A stretch of 64,000 nucleotides of DNA, taken from contig CAXKWD010000011.1 of the NCBI GenBank assembly GCA_964059195.1, positions 11,812,451-11,876,450 on the forward strand, given 5' to 3'. The position numbers were made by a program, and so were the translations under genes. Below the pieces are notes generated by a model, which was not told the origin of the DNA, did not search any database, and was given only the letters and a program-made list of their open reading frames with translations. Positions 1 through 10,887 of this stretch are shown here, piece by piece. Each line of letters opens with the position of its first letter. Position 1 is the stretch's first letter. This DNA is from Ectobius pallidus (Eukaryota; Arthropoda; Insecta; Blattodea; Ectobiidae).

Positions 1-15
1 TTTGTATTGTTATTA

Positions 16-20
<5 letters not shown>

Positions 21-79
<59 letters not shown>

Positions 80-112
80 CATCATCATCATCATCAATAT
101 CATTATCATCAA
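21..112 (+). repeat. (TTA)n/(TCA)n microsatellite
   Basis: Uninterrupted TTA to about 79, then TCA units. Confidence 0.95.
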
Positions 113-374
113 TATTACAACCAATCTGTTTCAATATTGGGAACCGAACCGTGGGAAAGTGAGCTGTATCTGTACCTTCTACACGTTATCAAACTTGTTG
201 AGCCAACTGCCCAAAGAATCCCACGAAATGTATATTGTGTTGGTACTAGGTCGGTTGTACAACCAACAAACCAACTGTAGGGATGGTTGGATGGGTGCAA
301 GTACTAGGCCTAATACTTACTTACTCAATGACAATAGACAACTTCTCAGCAAGTTAAAGGAATATTATCTATTT

Positions 375-712
375 TAAGGAACGCGAAGGTTCATTGCCGC
401 ACTTACCTGAGCCCGCCATTCAACCCTATTCTGTGCTAACTCCATCTAACCATCTCTGCAAATCCTACTTCCCTTAAATCTATCCTAATATTGTCCTCCC
501 ACCTACGTCTAGGTCTACCAAATGGTCTTCTCCCTTCGGGTCTCCCATTCAGTACTTTTGAGATACAGTATGTCTTTCCTCCCTCATGCGTGCAACATGT
601 CCAACCCATTTCATTCTCCGTGATTTAATTACCCTTACTATATCTGGTGACGAGTACTGCCAGTACAGGTTATGAAGCTCGTCATTATGCAGTTTTCTCC
701 AAGCACTAATAC
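375..712 (-). mobile_element. LINE 3' coding fragment (RTE-like/Craft-like tail)
   Basis: The minus strand encodes WRKLHNDELHNLYWQYSS, DIVRVIKSRRMKWVGHVARM, then GRPEGRRPFGRPRRRWEDN in a shifted frame and DLREVGF, the very common insect endonuclease-reverse transcriptase C-terminal tail. There are several frameshifts. It appears to be from the same broad family as the fragment at 12527-13862, whose conserved end it continues. Confidence 0.72.
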
Positions 713-715
713 TAA

Positions 716-900
716 CAGTGGCGGACGCGGGGGGGATAGGGGTGTTACATCCCCCCCCCCGAAATTTGAAAAAAGGCTATTTAATGTACTCTAAGTGGCC
801 AGTTTTATAAACTAATTGTATATGTAAGTTGATGAATTTTTGTAGTATTCTTTCTATCTATTCAAATCCCCGCCGAAAAAAAATTCTGCGTCCGCCACCA
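716..900. mobile_element. Short hAT-like MITE
   Basis: CAGTGGCGGACGC at the left and GCGTCCGCCAC(CA) at the right, 185 bp, noncoding. The right tip differs from the left by one or two bases and no clean duplication was found. Confidence 0.6.
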
Positions 901-921
901 GTACAAATACTAATATTAGTA

Positions 922-1693
922 GGGCCCGGAATTTTAGGTTTTTATAAATCCTGTTTTAGTGCTTTAAACATATTAAAATAGCTTTATTTTAGTGTTTGAC
1001 CAAATTCATAGATTTTTTTAGTTTCAATTAAGTTAGTGTAATAAACACATTGAAACAATATATTAATTAATTTATTCAATTTATTTTTACTTAAATTTTC
1101 ATGTATCAGAACTACAAAACTATAGAAATGCTTTTTTCTTACTTTTACATTTGCCTCTGTCATTTCCAACACACCACAAACTCAACGAGAACATTTCTGA
1201 ATAATAAAGCCTAATCGATCAACTTTTAGAATACTTCACTTTCGGCGTCTTGCTGGAGGAAACACTGTGAATAAACTGCAAGTATAAGCTTCTAAAGAAT
1301 GCTTTTAATTTGCTTGCTTCGGTTCACTTAAGATTTCCTTTTCAGGGACAATGGGGTACAAAATGGCAAAATTACAAAACGCAATGCTATATTTTATCTT
1401 ACGAACTACTGTAATATACTGGCAACAATGAGCAAGATGCAAAATGTAGGCAAATATTTAGAAAGTAATTTTAGTAGAACAAAAATTAGATTACTATAAT
1501 TATTATTGTTATTTTATCGTATTTTAATTGAAAAGCAGTTTTAGCCAATTTTAGTCGTTAACGTGTTATTTAGCCCTTTTTAGGTTTTATAAGATTGGAC
1601 TATGTGACTGCCTTATGGATAATTCTGTTACAATATCACAGTTAGCTAGAAAGGAACAAAATACTGTAGTTTAAAACCTAAGAATCCGGGCCC
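922..1693. mobile_element. Inverted-repeat element (GGGCCCGGA ends)
   Basis: GGGCCCGGAATTTTAGGTTT at the left against AAACCTAAGAATCCGGGCCC at the right. The interior is AT-rich and noncoding. No target duplication identified. Confidence 0.55.
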
Positions 1694-1889
1694 AATTTCA
1701 TTCAACTTCTAAGCCACCCGACACGTTGTGTTATGCGTCGGGTTGCCATAACAATCAGCCGACAAAATTTCCTTCATTCTTTGTTTGAAAAGCCTCGATA
1801 CATAACTGTGTCGTACATATTATCTACAATGTAGAAATACTAAAGATGTGTAATGGGCTAATTATCCAGTTCCAGATTGGTTGTAATTT

Positions 1890-2366
1890 CAATTTCAATT
1901 TCAATTTCAATTATTTATTTATAGAAGCTACAGACAATTTTTACAAATTTTAAACAGTAGGCTTCTACTTAATATTAGAATGAATTATGATAAATGAATT
2001 ATGATAAAGGAATGGCAGTGGTGAATTATGATGATGATATATTATTTACAATAATAAAAGAATTACATATACAACAGGAATTACAAGATAACACATAATT
2101 AGACATCTGACTACCTAACTGACAAGTCTGCAGTTTTAACATGATTGATTGTGCGGTCAGCAGTGCTATGTCAATAGCATGAACTTCGTTACGTCAGCAC
2201 ATTCTTTACTTATAATTCAATGCAGACACTAGTTTATATGTTTATATTTGAGGAAAGCAGGTCGCATTCTTTAATTAAAGATTGTGTCATTATATTTCTT
2301 GTTAAACTTGTAGAGCATATGGCCGTTTTATCAAAATAATGAATGAGTCCTTGTCAGTCTTGTGTG

Positions 2367-2429
<63 letters not shown>

Positions 2430-3411
2430 GTAATAATAATAATAATAGTGATAATAATAATAATGATAACAGTAATAATAATCACTGCTTGTGGAATATA
2501 TCAGAATTTTTAAATAGGGCATTGCAAGCAATAGCCATTCTGTTAGAAGGAATCACATATGGCTGTTGAACAGAAAAAATTGTTCGATTTCTTGTTCCTC
2601 GTGCATATGGGACAGAGAGCCCTATGCTATCTAAAATTGATTTGCAATGTATTTCCCCACGAAAGACTTTAGCTATGAAATTAGCATCTGCAGAAACACG
2701 CCTATTATATAATGTTTCCAAATTTAATAACTTAAGTATATCTTCATAGTCCAAATTTCTGTTAAACTTATTACGTATAAGGGAAACAAATTTTCTTTGT
2801 ATTCGTTCCAGCTTATTACTGTCAGATATTGTAATGCTGTTATAAGCAACACTACAATATTCTAAGCCACTGCGAATTAAGAATTTGTAAAGAGTAAGTA
2901 ATGACTCTATGCTTTTTAAATTTTGAGAAATTAAACGAACTAATCCAAGAGTTTTTAAAGCCTGTGTGAAAATATGGTCAATATGGACATGAAAATATAA
3001 TTTTGAGTCAAGATAAACTCCAAGGTATTTTATATTTTCTGAACGTGCTATTATGTTTTGGCCAAGACGATAATTGTATATTATTTGGTTAGTTTTTCTA
3101 CTAAATATCATGCTCTGAGTCTTACTGGTGTTAATTATCATTAAATTTGATTTACACCACTGGTGTATGTAATCGATATTCCTTTGCAGTAATTTGCAGT
3201 CCGAAGCCGTAGATATTTTATTCCATATACATAGGTCGTCTGCGTATGCTATTTTCTTACATGTTAGCATATTAGATATGTCGTTAATAAAAACTAAGAA
3301 CAAGAAAGGACCCAACACTGACCCCTGGGGTACACCATCTGGTATGTAAAAAGGCTCTGAAAAATAGTTAGATATTCTAACTCGAGCAGATCTGTTTCTT
3401 AAATAACTTGA

Positions 3412-3412
<1 letters not shown>
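1890..3412 (-). mobile_element. APE-type LINE, 3' half: reverse transcriptase palm onward, with 3' UTR
   Basis: The minus-strand reading frame runs from 3412 to TGA at 2484-2482, about 310 codons; the first Met is at 3318. It contains PDGVPQGSVLGPFLFLVF (RT motif B) and IAYADDLCIW (the catalytic YADD), then the thumb and C-terminal tail (RSGLEYCSVAYNSI..KLERIQRKFV). Upstream, the frame is cut by an (AAT)n microsatellite at 3409-3510, so the element is 5'-truncated. Downstream of the stop lies (TTA)n at 2371-2480. A plausible 3' UTR then ends in ATAAATAAT and a (GAAATT)n tail at about 1890-1917. The catalytic motif and the frame are intact over the visible part. CR1/Jockey-like; the clade is not certain. 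Confidence 0.82.
2371..2480 (+). repeat. (AAT)n microsatellite directly after a LINE stop codon
   Basis: AAT repeats with occasional AGT/GAT variants; begins immediately past the TGA of the minus-strand LINE ORF. Confidence 0.93.
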
Positions 3413-3452
<40 letters not shown>

Positions 3453-3461
3453 TGATGATAT

Positions 3462-3494
<33 letters not shown>

Positions 3495-3515
3495 TATACC
3501 GGTATTATTATTATT
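3409..3515 (+). repeat. (AAT)n/(GAT)n microsatellite at the LINE 5' truncation
   Basis: AAT, GAT and TGATAA units at the point where the LINE frame (1890-3412) starts. Confidence 0.9.
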
Positions 3516-3559
3516 ATAGGAGAATAACATATACAAACTGAGACCAAGAAAATGAGTTA

Positions 3560-3909
3560 TACAAACAAACAGGAAAAAAACAGTCCATGCTTTCAGGAAA
3601 AGAAGATTAAGATTCTATGGTCATATTTTCAGAATGGAAAGAGACAGACTTACCAAACAAATTTCTGATCACTATGTAAGTAAAAAAACTAAACCAACAT
3701 TTTTCAAGGAAGTTGAAGATTTGAAATTACTCAATATCAAAAAGGAGGATATTGCAAACAGAGAAAAGTTTAGGAAAGCAATATTTGATGGCGAATTTCC
3801 AGAGAAACCTAAGAAGAAAACGGGAAGTAAATGGAAAGAAGAACGGAAACAGCAACATCACAAAAGAATTAATGATACGTGTGTATGTGAGATAGGCAAA
3901 AATGAGTAA
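3560..3909 (+). mobile_element. LINE C-terminal fragment (RTE-like)
   Basis: Reads RKRRLRFYGHIFRMERDRLTK, then KKTKPTFFKEVEDLKLLNIK, ANREKFRKAIFDGEFPEKPK and GSKWKEERKQQHHKRIND, with a stop at 3907. The 91-aa ORF starting at 3634 is the intact end of this tail. The pattern RL.F.GH..RM...RLTK..(18)..W..E...L is the RTE-type ORF2 C-terminus seen in many insects. The 5' part is missing, with AAT microsatellite directly upstream. Confidence 0.68.
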
Positions 3910-4085
3910 CACTGCAAAATAATTATTACACCTTTATTCTCAACTTGGAATAGGCCTATTTATTATGCCTAGACCTTTGGGTTTCACTGAACCATAATTA
4001 GGACATCTTTGTATTGAAGAGTCGCTATTGTCCACTCTTCGGGAAGGAGATAATCTGGGAGTGTTCGAAAAGACGAAAAGTATTT

Positions 4086-6172
4086 TGGGGTGGGGACATA
4101 CAGTTTTGGGTGACATTCATAGGTGAGAAATAGATGATTTTTTCTTCAGCAATGAATATATTGCTCTACAACCTCGCAATCTAATATACTCTTTATTAAC
4201 CATTTCTATAATTGCATACTAGTTTCAAAATTAATCAAACTATTACAATTACGTGCAATCGTCGTTACAAAATGGCAGCCACGTTTCATGCGCTGAAACG
4301 CCGTTTCTTTGATAACTTCTACAAATATAAATATTTATGAGTGATTATTTTCCTGTGTATTTGTCAATATATGAACATCACTATCTACAATCATTCATTT
4401 AACATTAATAGTTCATTTATATATGGGTGATTCTTCAAATACGGGAAAATTTGGAGTGTGTAAAATTCAAACTTTTTATTTTGTTTAAAAAATCTCAAAA
4501 AATTACTAAAATACTTCAGGGGTTACTTGATTATAATATGACACCAGCCGAGCTTAAATGTTTATATTTTTATTTTTTTAAATTTTTTAATTTTTTAAAG
4601 CCATGTGAATGACATCCGTGTATATGTGGGTGGCAGAAGGCCACATTAATGACTAACTTTGGCAACAATATGCTTTTCTTTATGTGGTTTCATATTTTTC
4701 TCAGTGTGCTTCAGTTGATTTTGCACCAAATTTGCAAATTTGTGTGCATACTCCGGAATTAATGTAATTTTAACTAGACTAGAAGATTTGGGCCATCAGT
4801 CTTGATTTTCAGAGCCCTCGACCATAGGTCACACTCTTAGTACAATCTGTTTGCTTTCTTCAGTCTCTTTAGTTCATTTGCTTTCTGTAATACTGTGGTG
4901 TTTTTATGGTTTTTTTGGGGGGGGGGGTCAAGCAGAAATTCACTTAATCAGTTTCAAGATTTTAAGTACAGGTCACACACACCGCAGACACAATAGTACC
5001 CTACATTTATCATCTACATGACTTGAGAGTCATCCACATACCCCTTCATGAGGCATGTGGATGACAAAAAAGGAGTTTTAATGGTCTCAGCAAGCCATTT
5101 CTAAACCTCTGTAGGCTCAACTTCAGTCAGGTACTTTGAATTGGAAGGTTTATCATAGTGCATAATCAAAATTAATTAATACTCACTTTCTGCCTACTTT
5201 CTAGAAGTCATGTTAATGACGGGGAATAAAAACGCTTTCCTTGAAAATGATGCAAAGTCCTTTGTTAATCCCAAACTGTTTGTAAGCAAGCAAAATTCAA
5301 CCTTACAATTCAACCACAAGCTGCCCTGTTGGCTTTTTAACACTGTTGCCAGTTATACAAATTTCTCATTTCTGCAGAAAACGTTCTATTCTTTTCAGCC
5401 ATGTGGATGACCAAAAACCCTTGGGACATTCTTTATGTTCATTAGGTGAGGTGACAATTTTATTTCATTTTATTTTTTAGGGATTAATATTCTTCACACA
5501 TTCATACTCATTTTTCAGGAAAAAATTTGAAAAGGAAATAACATTTTGTTTTGTGGAAAAATGCATTAGAATATACAAAACCGGGGTATGGGACAGGGCA
5601 TGTGGATGACATTTCATTGAATTAAATTTGATTTTGGAATATCAGAATTTAAAGTTAGTGACATTTCAAAGTGATAGTTGTAGTATGGAAGTAGTAGAAA
5701 CAAACTTTTATTTTATTTTTTTTTTAAAGTTGAATTTGAAGGGAAATATCACTCCGGAACACAAATTTTCCCGTATTTGAAGAATCACCCATATATACAT
5801 TTTTATGAAAAAGAAAATGTAAAAAAAGAGATTTTTATAAATACTTGTAATGCAGATATTCCAAAGATTGTAGATGATGTTGTTCATATGATGTTTATAA
5901 ATAGATAAAAAAAGAATCGCTAAAAATATTGCCATTTGTGGAAATTGTGCATTTCAGTGCACGAAACGTAGCTGTCACTTTGAAACGATAATAATTTATT
6001 CGTAACTGTAACAGTTTATTTAATTCTGAAAATAGTATGCAATTGTAGAGATAGTCAATAAAGAACGTGCCAGATTACAAGGTTACAGAACAATTCATTG
6101 CTGAGATAAAAAATAATGAATTTCACCCATTTCTCACCTATGAATTTCACCGAAAGCTGTATGTCCCCCCTT
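4086..6172. mobile_element. Palindromic element with 8-bp TSD, interrupted by a second element
   Basis: The arms 4090-4400 and 5870-6172 are inverted copies (GGGGACATACAG..GAAATTCAT and ATGAATTTCACCGAAAGCTG..TATGTCCCCCC), about 300 bp each. AAGTATTT occurs just outside both ends (4078-4085, 6173-6180), an 8-bp duplication that suits a hAT-type origin. Same family as 8148-8878. The central loop has been replaced by the element at 4423-5792. Confidence 0.8.
4423..5792. mobile_element. Inverted-repeat element nested inside 4086-6172
   Basis: A perfect ~31-bp TIR begins ATGGGTGATTCTTCAAATAC and is mirrored at 5762-5792. ATAT flanks both sides. There is no transposase. The motif CATGTGGATGAC and close variants recur at about 4602, 5056, 5207, 5398 and 5597 in the same orientation. 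Confidence 0.8.
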
Positions 6173-6179
6173 AAGTATT

Positions 6180-7515
6180 TAAAATTATAGTTCCACCCAG
6201 TTTCAGAGTAATCCTGGAAGGCAATTAATATGTTTTTCCTAACGAATTCGTTGTTTAGGCCTGTAGTAATTTTATTGATATCCCGTGTATAGAAAATATC
6301 TTATTCTATTCTTTGACTTAATCAGTTATATGGCAATATCTCCCCCCATAATTTCATACAAGTGGCATTACATCATATAAATTACACCAGTTTAGAACTA
6401 TTTTTTGAGAAAATAAAGGCTCTTCAAATAAAGGCAAAAATAATATATCTTACAGAGTAAGAAAGTCAATAAAAATATTGTTAGAACAATGAAAACGTAA
6501 CATGAAAGAAAAGTGTCGGGAAAAATTGGTTTATTTTATTGTATTAAAATGTTATTATCTATAGTTCTTGAAATTGAGGTATCAATATATTTATTTATTA
6601 AAATTATTTAATAAATATAAATATTAATAAATATAAATTATTTAATATCAGTACAAAAATAAACTCTTCTGAGGTTTTAATAGCTTTCATGAATACTTTT
6701 TCATATTTTTCAAATATGCATTAGTAAAAAATTTTCCCACTACAGCTACAGTACCGTAATTTTGTGGCAGGCTTCCAAAATTGCCTGAATACTCACGATG
6801 AATTTAAAAATAAAATAATAAGTTTTTTTATGAAATTTAGACTTACCTACGGGCCCTTTCCTTTCTAGTCGCCTTTCACGACGTCCCCCCCCCCCGGGAT
6901 TATTGAAATGCCCCGAAGGGAAGAGAGATGAGAAGAGATTGCTTACTATTGGAGGTTATGGAAGGAATGGTCAAATAGATCACTGAAAAAGTAAGGGCAT
7001 GTCTGTAATTTTGGGAATCTTTATAATTATACAGGATTACAGTAGTATTTTCCGATAGATCCAATGCTACCATGTCTCCTTTCTGGTGGGGGCACAAGCA
7101 GAGGTGCCAAGGGTCCCCATGGTTATCGGGTGAGAATACTGATCAGGAAGAGTGAGATTTAAGGAAATGAGTGAGATAACAATTGTTATGGTTTTGGGAC
7201 GGCCATTATCATGTTCATAAAGTGCCATCCACGAAAGCGGTTTTGTTTTTCCTTATCATAGAAAAAACACGTTGTTCTCGATGAGATAAGAACCGATGTA
7301 ATCCCATACATACGCGTTTCCTGAGAACCGGCAGAGATGCTCCTTCCATATGATAGGGACTCATGCAATCTGTCATGTGGCCAGCTCTGTGAACTTATCA
7401 TGCGATAACTATACTGAAATCACGGTATTCAGGGTGACAATCCCATGTAAATTACATTTTAATAAAATATCAAAGCGTATATTTGTTTTGAGAGTTTTAA
7501 AAATCACCTTCCTGT
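6180..7515. other. No gene recognised
   Basis: AT-rich single-copy-looking DNA with a run of CCCCCCCCCC near 6887. Short frames on the minus strand (6900-7401) have no domain. Confidence 0.4.
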
Positions 7516-7517
7516 TA

Positions 7518-8113
7518 TGCCTTTAAAGACTACATATTTTGGATATGTACACAGCCGTCTTGCTTATGGGACCCTACTGTGGACCAACCATGCTTCAGCC
7601 TATAAACCTCTCATGCTACGAAAGAGGGCTACCAGAATTATATGTGGGGTTCCTCCAAGAACCCACTGTAAACTTTATTTATAAAACTTAGCATTTTAAC
7701 CTTGACATCAATATTCGTCTTAGACTACCTGACTTATATTAAGAGAAATATCAATAGTTTTAAACTATGTACACGAGCATGTTCGAATATTTACGCAGAC
7801 AGGTGTAAATACAGTAGAACACAAAATAGTTTTGTAACAGTAGTTTTAAAATTATACAGTAGTCTCCCAGATTAATTACAAAACCTATCGGTACAGGTTT
7901 TTAAAAGAACACTCAGATCAACACTGATGTCTAACCCTGTTCATAGCCTTGAGGAGTTTTTTTTAATAGCAGAATATTTAATTTTGATTACGTTAACATG
8001 CTATGAACTTTTATTGTAATTAAGAATTTTTAAATTATAATCTTATTGTTATTATGTTGACGTTGCTATACACTGTAATGATGTCTTGGCAAATAAAGTT
8101 CACATCATATCAT
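7518..8113 (+). mobile_element. LINE 3' end (C-terminal coding remnant and 3' UTR)
   Basis: The frame at about 7518-7683 reads LKTTYFGYVHSRLAYGTLLW, then MLRKRATRIICGVPPRTHCK and a stop, the C-terminal segment found after the RT in CR1/Jockey-like LINEs. The rest resembles a decayed tail and 3' UTR, ending GGCAAATAAAGTTCACATCA and a short CATAT run. Confidence 0.65.
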
Positions 8114-8147
8114 AAAAAGGAATTATAACTAAGTGAAATTCCAAATT

Positions 8148-8878
8148 AAGGGGGGACATACAGCTTTCGATGAAATTCATTGGTGCGAAATATGTGAATT
8201 TCATTATTTTTTTTTCTCATCAATGAATTGCTCTACAGTCTTGAAATTTGATATACTCTCTATTGACTATTTCTAGAATTACATATTACTTTCAAAATTA
8301 ATCAAAACTGTTAGAGTTAGGGTAATTATCGTTTCGAAATTGCTGCCTCGATTCATGCACTGAACAGCCGTTTCCCTGATAACTTCCACAAATATAGATA
8401 TTTCTGAGTGATTATTTTTCTTTGTGTTTGTTAATATAATGTGAACAACATAATCTAGGATCTTTGAAATATCTTCAGTATAAGTATTTTTTATTTTTTT
8501 ATTTTCTTTTTCATTTAATTATATATATTTTTTAAAAATTCTTATTCTGAAAATATTTGAAATATCCTAGATTATGTTGTTCACATGATATTAACAAACA
8601 CACAGAAAAATAATCACTCAGAAATATCTATATTTGTGGAAGTTATCAGGGAAACGGCTGTTCAGTGCATGAAACATGGCAGCCATTTTGAAACGATGAT
8701 TACCCGTAACTGTAACAGTTTGATTAATTTTGGAAATAGTATGCAATTGTAGAAATAATTAATAAAGAGTATGTCAGATTGCAAGACTGTAGAGCAATTC
8801 ATTGCTGAGAGAGAAAAAATAATGAAATCCACATATTTCTCACCAACGAATTTCATCGAAAGCTGTATGTCCCCCCTT
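8148..8878. mobile_element. Foldback MITE, ~330-bp arms
   Basis: The left arm 8148-8475 (AAGGGGGGACATACAGCTTT..) is the complement of the right arm 8545-8878 (..AAAGCTGTATGTCCCCCCTT). The arms are separated by an AT-rich ~70-bp loop. Second copy of the family seen at 4086-6172. The target duplication is not clear. Confidence 0.85.
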
Positions 8879-9134
8879 CAATCTTAAGATTTTTAATGGG
8901 TAAAATGCATGAGATTCCAGCTCGAATGCGTGAGATCGATTTCGAAAGAGTATGTATGAGAGTTCGCAAGTCCGCAAAGGCTCACGTTAACTGAGCATCA
9001 GGTTCTCGGTCTAAGGTATATAGGCCTAAAATTACTTAAGGACACAGATATTGTAATAAAAGATATCTAGATTAATGAAGTAGCTTTCACTCATATTTTA
9101 AAATACTACAGGAAGTATGAAGGAAAGAATAAAG

Positions 9135-9765
9135 CCAGGTAAACTGATGTAACAAACTGACAGAATGCTTTTGATTAATCAGTGATAATTGCAATTATGA
9201 TATGCAGAAAATAAGTTTTTTTTTATTGACTTCCGAGTTAAGCTTCAGATTGATTCATTAAGCAAGGTTTACGGAAGAACAAAGGTAAAGTTTTTTTTAA
9301 TCAGATTAAAATCGTCCAGTAACAGTAGAACTATATAGATTTGTGATATCTTGGCAATTGCACGCTCACATAAAAATCCAAAAAAAAAAAGTCATTTTGG
9401 CCGGTTTCGGGATTTGAACTAGGGACCTCCACAATGCGAGTAAAAGAAGTTACCATCTCGGGCACCTCACTTAGTTTAACGGTCTAGTTTGAAAAGCATA
9501 TGTGAAAGAATAGTGTTATTTGTCATAGCTAACTGTATTGGAACTTCCAAAGCCGTATATGAACACTGTAAAACAATATTTTGTCATGAGAACTGATTTG
9601 CATTTGATGAATTCTGTCTAATATATTACCGTAAAATAGGCACTAAATTGGGTATTGCTCCAATACCGGTCAAACGATTTGGTCCATTATCAATAGGCTT
9701 CTTCCCATGGACGTTATAAATGTGTATACCAAGTTTTATGAAAATCCGATAAAGCCTATTTGAGA
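9135..9765 (+). repeat. Dispersed repeat, copy A (inverted relative to 18735-19215)
   Basis: CTGATGTAACAAACTGACAG..TGCAGAAAATAAG, AAGCAAGGTTTACGGAAGAAC, TTATTTGTCATAGCTAACTG and CCAAGTTTTATGAAAATCCG appear in reverse order and strand at 18735-19215. Copy A also carries a tRNA-like insert (9385-9480). Element type not recognised. Confidence 0.7.
9395..9480 (-). mobile_element. tRNA-like SINE head fragment
   Basis: The complement reads GTGCCCGAGATGGTAACTTC..GGAGGTCCCTAGTTCAAATCCC, with box A- and box B-like blocks. No 3' body is defined. Confidence 0.5.
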
Positions 9766-10004
9766 CATTTCCCCGTCCCCCAAAACAATCTTATAAAGTA
9801 CCATTCTGGCACTTAATAAGTCATACTGTTACACTACAAGGTAGACGCCTTGTAGGGGATATCAGAAGATCTATTATTTTATCGACAGAAGATTTCTAGT
9901 CGGTTCTTTGTCATGGTGCTAACAAGATGCTGCACCGAAAATTTTGATAAAATACTTAAACAATCGATTGTTATAACCGCATTGCATCATGTACAGGAAG
10001 TGTG

Positions 10005-10160
10005 GAGAAAACACAAAGTAAATATGTGACAATGAATTGTTAAAACAGTAACCAAATTTCTGGAAGTACAGGAAGTGTGGAGAAAACACAAAGAAAAGTG
10101 AGTATAAATTGTTAAAACAGTAGCCATATTACACCATGTACAGGAAGTGTGGACAAAATT
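10005..10160 (+). repeat. ~70-bp tandem repeat, 3 copies (last partial)
   Basis: TACAGGAAGTGTGGAGAAAACACAAAG...TTGTTAAAACAGTARCCA begins near 9991, 10067 and 10138. Confidence 0.75.
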
Positions 10161-10359
10161 GTCAGTACATAATATTCCTGAGTTTGAGCAAGATAGACAA
10201 GGAAGAAGACTCAAGTATTTATATTATTGAAAATAAAAAGTTTACTAGGGGAAATCGAAGTAATTTCGATTAAAAGAATAAATCTAATAATTATTAGTAG
10301 AAAGTTCAGCATACGTACTTCAGAAAAAAATCGGGTGCGTGGAACGCCACGCGACAGAA

Positions 10360-10885
10360 GTGATACTTGGATTTTTTATAATTTGGATTTTTTCAATTTT
10401 GGATTCTCGGATTTTTTCAATTTTGAATTGTTGGACTTTTTATTTTGGGTTTTTGAACTTTTTTAATCTTGGATTTTTTAATTTTTTTAATTTTGGAAGT
10501 TTAAATTTTTTTATTTTGGATTTTTTAAATTTTTTATTTTTGAATTTTTATTTTTTATACTTTTTAATTTTGGATTTTCAATTTTTAAAATTTTGGATTT
10601 TTAGATTTTAAATTTTAAAATTTTCGAATTTTTATTTTTGGATTTTTTAATTTTTTAAATTTTGGATATTTGATTTTTTAAATTTTGAATCTTTTCATTT
10701 TTTAATTTTGGATTTCTGTATTTTTAGATTCTGGATCTTTGATTTTTTAATTTTGGAATTTTGGATTTTTTAAATTTTGGATCTTTGAATTTTTTTATTT
10801 TTTGGATTTTTTAATTTTAGATTTTCGATATTTTAATTTTGGATTTTTAGATATTTTTAAATTTTGGATTTTTAAAAGTTTTTTA
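10360..10885 (+). repeat. T-rich degenerate repeat (TTTTGGATTTTTTAA)n
   Basis: Roughly 30-35 imperfect units of TTTTGGATTTTTTAAATTTTG, running right up to the receptor pseudogene. The Phe/Leu-rich frames across it are artefacts. Confidence 0.85.
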
Positions 10886-10887
10886 TA

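Noticed and set aside
2..280. 92-aa Tyr/His-rich ORF
   Set aside because: Translation of the TTA/TCA microsatellite.
2331..2569. Poly-Tyr and poly-Asn ORFs on both strands
   Set aside because: Translation of the AAT microsatellite.
10227..10611. Phe/Leu-rich ORFs that look like membrane proteins
   Set aside because: Artefact of the T-rich degenerate repeat.
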